A DNA stretch of 64,000 nt, from NCBI GenBank assembly GCA_963823215.1, contig CAWGKT010000006.1, positions 248,001 to 312,000 on the forward strand, given 5' to 3'. Both the position numbers and the translations under genes were made by a program. This document shows positions 35,997 through 45,155 of this stretch, piece after piece. The number at the start of each line of letters is the position of its first letter. Within the stretch, counting starts at the first letter, position 1. This stretch comes from CAIWHR01 sp963823215. GTDB taxonomy: Bacteria; Pseudomonadota; Gammaproteobacteria; Burkholderiales; Casimicrobiaceae. The notes beneath the pieces were generated by a model. The model saw only the letters and a program-made list of their open reading frames with translations, did not search any database and was not told where the DNA came from.

Positions 35997-37103
35997 ATGG
36001 CGATGAACGACGTCCCTGCGCGCGGCGAAGAGTTCCGCGACGACTTGCGGCCGCTGGCATCGGCGTCCGCGACATCGCGGCGCCCGGGGGTTGGCAATGC
36101 CTTGGCGCGGCGTGTGCTTTCGCCGAGCGAACTCGCGTCGCTGACTGAATTGAACGACTTGCGATCCGTCCTTGCCGTGGCCTTGACGGCCGGTCTTATC
36201 GCGCTCGCGGTCGCGTTCGGTGTTGCGGTCTGGCCGAGCCCGTGGCTTGCTCTGTCGGTACTCGTCATTGGTGTGCAGCAACACGCGCTGTTCATTCTCG
36301 CGCACGAATCGGCGCATTACCGGCTGTTTCGGTCCCGCGCGGTGAACGATGCCGTTGGCCGCGCGATCGGCATGGCCGGCGGCATCTCGATGTGTACCTA
36401 CCGCGTGATCCACCGGCTGCACCACAACAACTTGTACACCGACGACGACCCAGACACCGCGATCCACGGCGGCTATCCGCGTGGGGTTGCATACCTGTGG
36501 AAGAAACTCGCGCAGGATCTAGCCGGACTGAACTCCTGGAAGACCTTTGCCTACTTCTTCGGCGCACCGGCGATTAACGCCGAGACCAACCGCGCCGCGC
36601 GGCCGCTCGATGACACATCTCCTGCGCTGCGCGCCGGCGCGCGCAGAGACCGCTGGGCGGTGCTCGCGTTCCACATTGGCGCGCCGCTGGTCGCACTCGT
36701 GCTCGGCGGCTGGCATGCGCTGACCCAGTACCTGGTGCTGTGGCTGCTGCCGATGCTGACGGTGTTGCAGCCGATCCTCCGCTTGCGCGCAATCGCTGAG
36801 CATGGTGCGGTGGCCGACCTTTCATCTCCGCTGACGGCCGCGCGCTGCAACCGCACCGCCGGTTCGCTTGGCAACGTACTTGGACGCGCGCTGCTCTTTC
36901 CTCACCACGTCAATTACCACCTCGAGCACCACTTGTACCCGGCGGTACCGCACTACCACTTGCCCGCGCTGCACCAACTACTGCAAGGCAAGGGCGCACT
37001 TGCGGGCGCCGAGGTTCGCGACCTCGTCGACACGATGCAAATCGTGTTTGCGCCGCGCGCGTCTCGGCCTACGGCCGATCCTGTGACCTTCCACGAGTCG
37101 TAG
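35997..37103 (+). CDS. Membrane fatty-acid desaturase family protein
   Basis: 368 residues (ATG 35997; a second ATG at 36003 is possible). The three histidine boxes are HESAH at 103-107, HRLHH near 141 and HVNYHLEHH near 304, arranged as in acyl-lipid/acyl-CoA desaturases and related di-iron hydroxylases. Hydrophobic segments lie at about 57-102 and 220-260. It introduces a double bond or hydroxyl in a lipid acyl chain at the inner membrane; the substrate cannot be told from sequence. Confidence 0.85.
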   Translation: MAMNDVPARGEEFRDDLRPLASASATSRRPGVGNALARRVLSPSELASLTELNDLRSVLAVALTAGLIALAVAFGVAVWPSPWLALSVLVIGVQQHALFILAHESAHYRLFRSRAVNDAVGRAIGMAGGISMCTYRVIHRLHHNNLYTDDDPDTAIHGGYPRGVAYLWKKLAQDLAGLNSWKTFAYFFGAPAINAETNRAARPLDDTSPALRAGARRDRWAVLAFHIGAPLVALVLGGWHALTQYLVLWLLPMLTVLQPILRLRAIAEHGAVADLSSPLTAARCNRTAGSLGNVLGRALLFPHHVNYHLEHHLYPAVPHYHLPALHQLLQGKGALAGAEVRDLVDTMQIVFAPRASRPTADPVTFHES

Positions 37104-37251
37104 GATCGACGCACGCCAGACTCTGTCCGAAGCCCTTTGCCTCCGCGCAAAATATCTTGGCCGAAGGGCCGATTGTTAGCGCCACATGCCTCGCACGCAA
37201 GACGGTGCGACCGAGAGCCGCCACTCATTGGCGGCGCTCAATTCCCAGTGC

Positions 37252-37385
37252 TGACCTGCCCCCTACCAGCTGTACCAGTCCGTAGTTCGGAAATCCGCCA
37301 AATTATGGGGAATGGCGGATATGAGGAAAAGTCGATTTACCGAAGAACAGATCATTGGATTCCTGAGGCAGGCGGAGACCGGGAT
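37252..37385 (+). mobile_element. Left end of an IS3-family element with the start of its transposase
   Basis: From TGACCTGCCCCCTACCAG to a frame reading MRKSRFTEEQIIGFLRQAE, TGMP (ATG 37321 or 37312), the conserved beginning of IS3-group OrfA. At 37386 it passes directly into a copy of the 3' end of a PEP-CTERM gene. Everything else of the element is gone. Confidence 0.65.
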
Positions 37386-37421
37386 GCCGGCCTCGGCTTC
37401 TCGCGCCGCAAGCAGTAATCG
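37386..37421 (+). repeat. 36-bp copy of a PEP-CTERM gene 3' end
   Basis: Identical over 36 bases to 31814-31849, which encodes the last residues (AGLGFSRRKQ) and stop of the PEP-CTERM gene. Here it is fused to the IS3 fragment in another reading frame, and a related terminator follows. It marks a deletion between an IS inside a second PEP-CTERM gene and that gene's tail. Confidence 0.7.
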
Positions 37422-37438
37422 ACTGCGCGCCAGCACGG

Positions 37439-37460
37439 GCCCCGCTCAGGCGGGGCTTGT
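37439..37460 (+). terminator. Terminator behind the PEP-CTERM scar
   Basis: GCCCCGCTCAGGCGGGGC hairpin followed by TTGTAATT. It shares its left flank (CGCGCCAGCAC) with the terminator at 51883. Confidence 0.65.
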
Positions 37461-37520
37461 AATTCGTGGTATCGCCTGGCACGTCAAGTTGCAACGCCAA
37501 CAATCGTAGATCGCCTGCTA

Positions 37521-37620
37521 GCCGCACCCCTCCTCACGTCCTGAATTCGTCGGATTGGCGTGTCCTGTAAAGCGGTTGGCGCGCAGGGCGAAGCGTCGTC
37601 GGGCCTGAGCATGGAAACTC
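37521..37620. repeat. Dispersed 100-bp intergenic repeat, copy 1
   Basis: GCCGCACCCCTCCTCACGTC ... GGAAACTC. The same sequence with about ten differences is at 43816-43912, and its first 30 bases recur at 49981-50010. In copies 1 and 2 a small ORF begins shortly after. Confidence 0.75.
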
Positions 37621-37657
37621 TTGTTCTGAACCGCTGGCAAGGCTAAGGAGCACCATC

Positions 37658-37927
37658 ATGCCGTCCCCGAATTCCCCGAATGCACCTCTGTTCGTGATTG
37701 AAGCACTCAATGGCCGCACGTACCACGGACCGACTCTGGAGGACGCCCTCCAGGATATGCGGGCCAGCGCCTGGGCGTGTACCGAGCGGACGTTGAGTGG
37801 CTACATGAAGGGAGTCGCTCGCCGGGTACGGAACTGGGATGGAACGCGGATCCGCACCGACAGCGTGGATCACTTTGTTGCGGACATGGTGCAGGCGGGC
37901 CAACTCGTTATCCGATCCACCCATTGA
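37658..37927 (+). CDS. Small hypothetical protein
   Basis: 89 residues, MPSPNSPNAPLFVIEALNGR, preceded by GCTAAGGAGCACC. Charged and helical after residue 28 (TLEDALQDMRASAW). No family recognised. The good ribosome-binding site and balanced composition support expression. It follows copy 1 of the 100-bp repeat. Confidence 0.55.
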   Translation: MPSPNSPNAPLFVIEALNGRTYHGPTLEDALQDMRASAWACTERTLSGYMKGVARRVRNWDGTRIRTDSVDHFVADMVQAGQLVIRSTH

Positions 37928-38014
37928 CCTGGCACATTCGCTAAATACCTTTCTCCTGGCACTCCTTGAGCGAACAGCCATTTACCGTGAAAACACTACC
38001 CGTAACGAACACGC

Positions 38015-38911
38015 ATGGGCATCCCAGAATATCAACTCGTCATCTTCTTCGGCGTCATGCTGGCTACTGCAGCTCTGGGCCAAGTTGGGCTATGGATTGC
38101 CTGCGGAGCCGCTGCCCAGGCGCAGCGTGAGCAGGCGGAGGCCGCCGCACAGCAGCAGGCGGAGGCCGCACAAGAGGCTGCAGCGGCACGGCGACGAGTG
38201 CTAGCCGAAGCGGACGCGCAACGGGCGGAGGCCGAGGCGGCTGCAGCGGAAAAACGAAAGACGACTGCACGGGAGAAACGACTCCTCGAGTGGTTTGGAG
38301 GTGTGTGTTGGGCCGTGGCGGTTTTCGGCTATTGGTTCGATTGGTTCGTCAAGTCGCGATCACGATCCCTTCGTGTAGAGTCGCCAGCCATCTGCCGGCC
38401 GTTCCTTGATGGGCTTCTGCGCGTGGCAGCCACGGGCAATCGATTATTCCGCATCGCCCTCGCAGCCAGCCTCGCGCTCGCTGTTTCGTTCTCGGCTTGG
38501 GCTGACTTCACTGGCAAGGTGGTGAACGTTGCTGATGGCGACAGCATCACGGTGCTGCGGGATCGGGAGCAAGTGATGGTGCGTCTGGTGGAGATCGACG
38601 CGCCGGAAGCGGCGCAGCCCTTCGGCAACCGATCTAAGCAGGCGCTGGAGGCTCTGGTGAAAGGCCAAGAGGTACGAGTAGCGGAGCACGGCAAAGACAG
38701 ATATCAGCGCACCCTCGGCCGGATCTATCGCGGCGATCTGGATGTGAATGCAGAGCAGGTGCGGCAGGGCATGGCGTGGGTATTTCGTCAATACAACCAG
38801 GATGCCAGCCTCTACCCGGTCGAAGCCGAGGCCAGGGAACAGAAGCGCGGCTTGTGGCGCGATCCTGAGCCGGTACCGCCGTGGGAGTGGCGGAAAGCAC
38901 AGTCGCGTTGA
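38015..38911 (+). CDS. Thermonuclease-like (SNase) protein with membrane/coiled-coil N-terminal extension
   Basis: 298 residues. Residues 6-30 form a membrane helix, 33-95 an Ala/Glu/Gln-rich coiled coil (AEAAAQQQAEAAQEAAAARR), and 95-112 a second hydrophobic stretch. At about 142-166 a signal-peptide-like run (LFRIALAASLALAVSFSAWA) precedes the SNase domain at 167-290: GKVVNVADGDSITVLRD, VRLVEIDAPEAAQPFG, and KDRYQRTLGRIY hold the Ca-binding Asp, catalytic Arg and Glu region. Either a tethered nuclease or two genes fused by loss of a stop; an internal GTG at 38422 could start a separate secreted nuclease. Confidence 0.75.
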   Translation: MGIPEYQLVIFFGVMLATAALGQVGLWIACGAAAQAQREQAEAAAQQQAEAAQEAAAARRRVLAEADAQRAEAEAAAAEKRKTTAREKRLLEWFGGVCWAVAVFGYWFDWFVKSRSRSLRVESPAICRPFLDGLLRVAATGNRLFRIALAASLALAVSFSAWADFTGKVVNVADGDSITVLRDREQVMVRLVEIDAPEAAQPFGNRSKQALEALVKGQEVRVAEHGKDRYQRTLGRIYRGDLDVNAEQVRQGMAWVFRQYNQDASLYPVEAEAREQKRGLWRDPEPVPPWEWRKAQSR

Positions 38912-38937
38912 CGCGCGGGCGGCGCTATCATCCCGCC

Positions 38938-39501
38938 ATGCGCCCCGACGACGACGCTCCCGCGTGCGATCCGCCCGACCCGGAGCGCGTGCACCGCAAC
39001 TATCTGGAAACGTGCCGGCGCCTCGGCATAAGACTAGCGCTGTTGATCGCCGTTGCAGCGATGTCGCCACCGGCATTGGCCGGGGACGTTTACAAATGTC
39101 AGAACGCTGCCGGCAAGATCGAATTTCGCGACTGGCCTTGCGACGTCGGACACAAAGCGCAAAAGGTCGACGTCACGCCCAACATCATCGAGACGATGAC
39201 GCTCGAAGAGGTGCGCACCAAGAGCGCCGAGCTGAAGGCCAAGCAGCTGGCCCGTCAAAACGCCGAGAACGAGGCCAATGCGGACGCGTACGCTGCGCAG
39301 GAGCGGGCGTGGCAGCAGGAGCGTGCACTCCAAGACGCGATCGACCGCGATAGCAGGGCGAACGCAGCGCAGACTCAGTATTACGGCGGCTACTATGTCG
39401 GGAGACAACCGCGGCCCCCTGCGAAACCGTCGCCGCCACCGCCGCCACCCAAGACTCCAGCAATGCCGACTCCACCGCCAAGGCCGCCCGGCAATGGGTA
39501 G
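38938..39501 (+). CDS. DUF4124-type periplasmic protein with a borrowed N-terminus
   Basis: 187 residues from ATG 38938 (ATCCCGCCATG context, TATCAT six bases before). Residues 1-30 (CDPPDPERVHRNYLETCRRL) copy the start of the small-ORF family seen at 30464. Residues 31-48 (LALLIAVAAMSPPALAG) are a signal peptide, and GDVYKCQNAAGKIEFRDWPC is the DUF4124 core with its cysteine pair. Then comes a Glu/Ala/Gln helix and a Pro-rich tail. DUF4124 function is unknown. The signal peptide is now internal, so secretion from this start is doubtful; no good alternative start is visible. Confidence 0.65.
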   Translation: MRPDDDAPACDPPDPERVHRNYLETCRRLGIRLALLIAVAAMSPPALAGDVYKCQNAAGKIEFRDWPCDVGHKAQKVDVTPNIIETMTLEEVRTKSAELKAKQLARQNAENEANADAYAAQERAWQQERALQDAIDRDSRANAAQTQYYGGYYVGRQPRPPAKPSPPPPPPKTPAMPTPPPRPPGNG

Positions 39502-39673
39502 ACGAATACTGTCGCGATAGCACAAGGTCTGCTACGAGGAACGGGCGACGGCGTGGTGTCTCCTACTGCTTCCGCCCACTGCCGGTCAGCAGTTCCACCA
39601 ACGCATCGAACAGCGCGAGCACCGCCGGGGAGTCCTGCACGAACGTCATTCGAGTTTGTTCTCGAGCGCGGCA

Positions 39674-42600
39674 TCAACTCCTGGGCCGCAATGCCGGTGC
39701 GGCGAACCCCAGCAACAGCAAGGCGAGCAGTAGTATCGCCCACTGCGACAGCGTCGGAATCTGCGCCACTACTCCGGCGCCGGTCGGCGGAACGCCCGGC
39801 CCGCCCTGGTCGACGATCGTGCCGTTCGCCACGAGGTCGTCGTCGCCCAGGCCACCATCGGTGATCGTGAACGTGGCCGTATTGCCCGCGATCACGGCCG
39901 GCAGGATGTACCAGAGCGGCGCCGGATTGCCCAGCGTCGGCCCGTACTTGTAGTAGCTGGTCCCGTTCGGCAGCGGCTGCGGATACGTGATCGTGATGAC
40001 CACCGTCGCGCCTGCCGCACATCCCGTCACCGAGAAGTCGAACAGGCCGTGCGGGAAGGTCACGCCCCCGTTAGGTACCGTCGGAGGTATGGGCGGTGCA
40101 CCCGGCGGCGGTCCGATGTACTGCGGCCCCGTGAAGGTGCAGTTGCCGACGGCCGGGAAACTCGCCGTGATCGTCCCGGACCCGGTTGCGCTTGGACCGC
40201 TGAAGGTGGTCACGGGCGGCGGCGCCGCGAGCGTGTCCGTGTCGGTGGCGCTGTTGTTGGCCGGCTTCGGATCGGTGACGCCACCAGGCGCCGCGACGGT
40301 CGCGGTGTTGCTCAGCGTGCCGGTCGCCGCGGCCGCGATCGTGCAGCTCGCCGTGTAGGTCACGCTGCCGCCCGCCGGCAGGTTCACCGTGTCGTTGATG
40401 TTGCCGCTGCCCGCTGCCGTGCAGGTGCCGCCGCCGGCACCGACGCAGGTCCAGGTGCAGGTGAGCGACGCCGGGAACGTGTCGGCCACCGTCGCGCCGG
40501 TCGCATTGCTCGGGCCGGCGTTGCTCGCGGTGATGGTGTAGGTGACGCTGCCGCCCGGCGTCGCGCGTCGTCACGCCGTCGGTCTTGGTGATCGCGAGGT
40601 CGGCCTGCGGCGCCAGCGTGTCGGTGTCGGTCGCCGAGTTGTTGCCCGGCGTCGGGATCGGTGACGCCCGCGGGCGCCGCGACCGTCGCGGTGTTGCGAC
40701 AGCGTGCCGGTCGCCGCGGCCGCGATCGTGCAGCTCGCGGTGTAGGTGACGCTGCCGCCCGCCGGCAGGTTGACCGTGTCGTTGATGTTGCCGCTGCCCG
40801 CCGCCGTGCAGGTGCCGCCGCCGGCGCCGACGCAGGTCCAGGTGCAGGTGAGCGACGCCGGGAACGTGTCGGCCACCGTCGCGCCGGTCGCGTTGCTCGG
40901 GCCGGCGTTGCTCGCGGTGATCGTGTAGGTCACGCGTGCCGCCCGGCGTCGCCGTCGTCACGCCGTCGGTCTTGGTGATCGCGAGGTCGGCCTGCGCGCG
41001 CCAGCGTGTCGCGTGTCGGTCGCCGAGTTGTTGCCCGGCGTCGGGATCGGTGACGCCCGCGGGCGCCGCGACCGTCGCGGTGTTGCGACAGCGTGCCGGT
41101 CGCCGCGGCCGCGATGGTGCAGCTCGCGGTGTAGGTGACGCTGCCGCCCGCCGGCAGGTTGACCGTGTCGTTGATGTTGCCGCGCGCCCGCCGCCGTGCA
41201 GGTGCCGCCGCCCGCGCCGACGCAGGTCCAGGTGCAGGTGAGCGACGCCGGGAAGGTGTCGGCCACCGTCGCGCCGGTCGCATTGCTCGGGCCGGCGTTG
41301 CTCGCGGTGATCGTGTAGGTGACGCTGCCGCCCGGCGTCGCCGTCGTCACGCCGTCGGTCTTGGTGATCGCGAGGTCGGCCTGCGCGCGCCAGCGTGTCG
41401 GTGTCGGTCGCCGAGTTGTTGCCCGGCGTCGGATCGGTGACGCCCGCCGGCGCCGTGACCGTCGCGGTGTTGGACAGCGTGCCGGTCGCCGCGGCCGCGA
41501 TCGTGCAGCTCGCGGTGTAGGTGACGCTGCCGCCCGCCGGCAGGTTGACCGTGTCGTTGATGTTGCCGCTGCCCGCCGCCGTGCAGGTGCCGCCGCCCGC
41601 GCCGACGCAGGTCCAGGTGCAGGTGAGCGACGCCGGGAAGGTGTCGGCCACCGTCGCGCCGGTCGCATTGCTCGGGCCGGCGTTGCTCGCGGTGATGGTG
41701 TAGGTGACGCTGCCGCCCGGCGTCGCCGTCGTCACGCCGTCGGTCTTGGTGATCGCGAGGTCGGCCTGCGCGCGCCAGCGTGTCGGTGTCGGTCGCCGAG
41801 TTGTTGCCCGGCGTCGGATCGGTGACGCCCGCAGGCGCCGTGACCGTCGCGGTGTTGCGACAGCGTGCCGGTCGCCGCGGCCGCGATGGTGCAGCTCGCC
41901 GTGTAGGTGACGCTGCCGCCCGCCGGCAGGTTCACCGTGTCGTTGATGTTGCCGCTGCCCGCTGCCGTGCAGGTGCCGCCGCCGGCGCCGACGCAGGTCC
42001 AGGTGCAGGTGAGCGAAGCCGGGAACGTGTCGGCCACCGTGGCGCCGGTCGCGTCGCTCGGGCCGGCGTTGCTCGCGGTGATGGTGTAGGTGACGCTGCC
42101 GCCCGGCGTCGCGGTCGTCACGCCGTCGGTCTTCGTGATCGCGAGGTCCGCCGAAATGCCGATGGTGTCGGTGTCGGTCGCGAGGTTGTCGGTGGCGCCG
42201 GCCTCCACCGCGGTGCCCGGCGCAAAGACCGTCGCCGTGTTCACCAGCGTACCGGTGGCAGCCGGCGGAGACGGCGCAGGTCGCCGTGTAGGTCACGCTG
42301 CCGCCGGCCGCCAGGTCGACCGTCGCATCGTTGATGTCGCCAGTACCACTCGCGGCGCAGGTGTTGCCTGCGCTGCCCGCGCAGGTCCAGCTGCAGGTGA
42401 GCGATCGCGGGGAAGAGATCGACGACGCGCGCACCGGACGTCGTGCTGGGGCCCTGCATTGCTCGCGGTGATGGTGTACGTGACGCTGCCGCCGGGGAAG
42501 GCCGTGTCGACGCCGTCGGACTTGGTGATCGACAGGTTGACGTCCTGCGCGGTCAGGATCTCCCAGCCGAAATCCGCTGGCGGTGCCCCGCCGAAATTGG

Positions 42601-43263
42601 TGAAGCGTGCCGACCGGGTTGTCCGAGGCGAATGAACCGGCGTTCGGTCGTGACGAAGTACTGGTCGGTGCTGGTGCCGACTTCCGGGGGCGAGAAGATG
42701 CCCAGGGCCAGGTTGTCGAGCTGCGCGGCCGTCGCGCCGGTCGTGCCGCCGTTGTTGTCGAACGCGATGCCGGCCCAGATCGAAGAACTCGGCAGGACGA
42801 ACTTGGTGCTCGTCTTGATGACTTTGCCCACGGAGAGGGCCGAGAACACGATCGGGTTGTACGTGAACGCGGCGATGAGCGTGCCCGGCCCGCCGCCCGG
42901 ACCGTCGGGAAGGTAGAAACGCACCAACGGACTCGCCGACACGTCGACGGCATTCAGGTTCGTGACCGTGAAGCGGAAGCCGTTGACCGAATACGGCGGC
43001 GTGCCGACCAGGTTGAGATCGTCGGCAGCCATGCGCGTGATCGTGTTGAGGACCTGCTGCGTGGCGCCGCCCGCGGCAAACGACTGGTTCTGAAACGTCC
43101 CCAGGTTGGAATACACCGCGTCGGCGCTCTGCGCCTTCGCTGGCGCGCAGATGGCGCACGCAACGAGCATCGCGCTTGCCGCCAACGGGAGGCGCCAAGG
43201 CCCGGCCCCGAAGCCGAGGTTGGCCATCGTCGCGCCGTTATTGCCGTTCTTTCGCTTGACCAC
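39674..43263 (-). CDS. DUF11-repeat, IPTL-CTERM surface protein, broken by many small indels
   Basis: GTG at 43263 follows AAGGGAGGCAGCC and gives a signal peptide (LPLAASAMLVACAICAPAKA). A 170-residue N-terminal beta domain (FTVTNLNAVDVSASPLVRFY) precedes about six repeats of the DUF11 type, each with ITKTDG...PGGSVTYTITASNAG and TFPASLTCTWTC. A choice-of-anchor-like domain (TFTITDGGLGDDDLVANGTI) and the sorting signal IPTLSQWAILLLALLLLG plus RPRS end it at 39674. Restored length would be about 1190 residues. No single frame spans it: at least ten one- or two-base insertions separate pieces that read well. It is a predicted exported adhesin or matrix protein handled by an exosortase/rhombosortase-like system. 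Confidence 0.7.
40215..42545 (-). repeat. Tandem repeat array encoding about six DUF11 domains
   Basis: Landmark GGTCTTGGTGATCGCGAGGT (or its variant) begins at 40581, 40968, 41357, 41742 and 42128, spacing 387, 389, 385 and 386 bases, against 384 expected for the 128-residue protein repeat. Each unit thus carries a net gain of 1 to 5 bases. A diverged sixth unit precedes on the coding strand (about 42545-42153). Confidence 0.85.
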
Positions 43264-43455
43264 GGCTGCCTCCCTTCGGTTGGTATTCTGGCGAAAACTA
43301 ACACTATCCCGGACGGGAGTGGGTGCAAGGCTGATGCAGCCTGCCCACTCATGCCTGGTGGCACTTCAACGTGGGCGGGGAGGGTGGTATTCCAGGCGGC
43401 GGAGCCCCTGGTCGCCCTCTCGTGCGGGCGAAGCGGATTTCGCCCTCGCGGGCAT

Positions 43456-43708
43456 CTACCCCTTCTTCTCCGACGGCTCCTCCAGCAACCGGAGCATTTC
43501 GTCCACCAGCAGCAGCCGGCCCTGGAACCGCCCCGCTATGCGGCCCGCGTTGACGAACGCCTGCCGCCTTTCTGCCTCCGTGCGCGGTTCGTAGGGCGGC
43601 GATTTCTTCAGCTTTGGCTTGGAGATAGTCGGCATAGATTTTCGGCTCCTTGCCCAGGCGGACTTGATTGTATGCCCAAAGCGCCGCCTGCACTTCCGTG
43701 GGCGCCAC
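43456..43708 (-). CDS. Small hypothetical protein with one frameshift
   Basis: ATG 43708 reads MAPTEVQAALWAYNQVRLGK and EPKIYADYLQAKAEEIA; then the next frame continues PRTEAERRQAFVNAGRIAGR, LLLVDEMLRLLEEPSEKKG to a stop at 43456. Joined, it is a helical protein of about 84 residues. The shift lies near 43580 in a run of Cs and Gs. Function unknown. Confidence 0.45.
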
Positions 43709-43815
43709 CAGTGGTCCTTTGGACGACCATGAGTCCGTCGGAATACCGCTCTATCAAATCCTCCCCGGGCATCTAGGTCGAAGTCGGTTCGACGCCAGGT
43801 GTAGGCGGCCTCCTG

Positions 43816-43912
43816 GCCGCACCCCTCACGCCCTGAATCCACCGGATTGGCGTGTCCTGTAAAGCGCTTGGCGCGCAGGGCGAAGCAGGTTCGGGCCTGA
43901 GGACGGAAACTC
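43816..43912. repeat. Dispersed 100-bp intergenic repeat, copy 2
   Basis: Matches 37521-37620 over its whole length with about ten differences, including CGGATTGGCGTGTCCTGTAA and TTGGCGCGCAGGGCGAAGC. Confidence 0.75.
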
Positions 43913-43999
43913 CTGAATGCTCGCTGGCGGGTTCGCAAGGCCCGTCGTGGGATGAACTGGAAGAACTCCAACTACGAACTACCAACATGGAACGCAGCA

Positions 44000-44323
44000 A
44001 TGAAACTCAGGATGCAAGCAGTGCCGTTCGCGCCCACCCCGGAAAACGCGGTGAGCGGGGAGACAGTAGGCAAGTGGATCGTGAGCGTTGACGGAAGCCC
44101 GTTCTGCTACGCCTACCTTTACACCTCGCCCGACCACGACGATCTGGAATGCTGGTGGATCACGTCGCTGGAAGGCGGGTTGAAGGACAACCCCGTGTTC
44201 CTGGACAACGATCGGCGCGTCAGCAACGTGACGCTGCGGAAGGGCACGCGGCTCACGGATTGGGTGATAAGTCAATATTGGCTGAGAATTCTCAACGCTT
44301 CAGTTGCTGGCGGCGGAGGATAG
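44000..44323 (+). CDS. Small hypothetical protein, C-terminus altered by the IS21 remnant
   Basis: 107 residues from ATG 44000 (MKLRMQAVPFAPTPENAVSG). The core VDGSPFCYAYLYTSPDHDDL, CWWITSLEGGLKDN looks like a genuine compact alpha/beta protein. After TRLTDWVIS, near 44270, the sequence becomes IS21-derived, so the native C-terminus is probably lost. An in-frame start at 43952 is less likely. No family recognised. Confidence 0.45.
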   Translation: MKLRMQAVPFAPTPENAVSGETVGKWIVSVDGSPFCYAYLYTSPDHDDLECWWITSLEGGLKDNPVFLDNDRRVSNVTLRKGTRLTDWVISQYWLRILNASVAGGGG

Positions 44324-45025
44324 CGAGCGCCAGGCACGCTCGATTCGCTATCCGATGACCGGGGCCAAGTTCCCCGAGTATCGCGAACTCACCACCTTCG
44401 ACTTTGCCGAGTCGCGGGTCAACGAGCAGCAGCTCCGCACGCTGCACGAGGGTGGCTTCACCGAGGAGACCCGCAACATCGTCCTGGTCGACGGACCCGG
44501 CACCGGTAATAGCCATCTTGGGCTGGCGCTGGCGATTCAGGCGGTGAAGACCCATCGCCGCGCACGCTTCTTCAACATCGTCGATCTGGTCAACCGGCTC
44601 GAGCAGGAAAAGGCGGCCGGCAAGCAAGGTCGCCTCGCGCAGTGGCTAACCCACGTCGATGTCGTCGTGATGGACGAGCTCGGGTATTTGCCCGTCAGCG
44701 CCAACGGCGGCGCGCTGCTGTTTCACCTGCTCTCGAAACTCTACGAGCGAACCAGCCTGATCATCACCACCAATCTGTCGTTCTCGGAGTGGGTCAAGGT
44801 GTTCGGCGACGCCAAGATGACCACCGCACTGCTCGACCGGGTCACCCACCGCTGCGACATCATCGAGACCGGCAACGACAGCTACCGACTGAAGAAACGC
44901 AACCAATCTGCGCCCGCCAACCGCAAGTCCAAGGACAAAATCCTCAAATCCAACCCCTGAAACCCCATCTGGCCCTGCTCAGTTTTACGTGATCACACCT
45001 GCTCTGGTTTCGATGATCATTGACA
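44270..45025 (+). mobile_element. IS21-family remnant (3' part with istB and right end)
   Basis: Contains the truncated IstB frame and a right end with two related terminal repeats (CTGCTCAGTTTTACGTGATCA at about 44976 and CTGCTCTGGTTTCGATGATC ending TTGACA at 45025), the multiple-repeat terminus typical of IS21 elements. The istA transposase gene and left end are missing. Confidence 0.6.
44304..44960 (+). pseudogene. istB: IstB-like transposition helper ATPase, 5'-truncated and with a mutated Walker A
   Basis: 218 residues. ERQARSIRYPMTGAKFPEYR, TRNIVLVDGPGTGNSHLGLA, VVVMDELGYLPVSANGGALL and TTNLSFSEWVKVFGDAKMTT follow the IstB order. The first 60 or so residues are missing. The Walker A lysine of the family (GGPGTGKSH) is Asn here, so ATP hydrolysis should fail even if expressed. 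The Walker B (VVVMDEL) and sensor residues are kept. Confidence 0.75.
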
Positions 45026-45155
45026 GACCGCTCGCGGCGGGTACTTGACAATGCTACACGAAAGTATGACAATGTCATCCCTCGCGCGCACCCTTGCCGC
45101 GCAGTGAAATTAGGGACACATCGCCAGCGATGGGCAACCGAAAGGAGATGAGAAC

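Noticed and set aside
40215..42545. CRISPR array
   Set aside because: The periodicity is about 386 bases and fully coding; no short repeat/spacer pattern exists here or elsewhere in the window.
40071..42953. 960-residue frame as an independent Arg/His-rich protein
   Set aside because: It is a patchwork crossing the frames of the DUF11 gene; only short stretches make sense and they belong to the adhesin.
37521..43912. Integron cassette array with attC sites
   Set aside because: The repeats lack the core-site words and inverted pairing of attC and no integrase is present.
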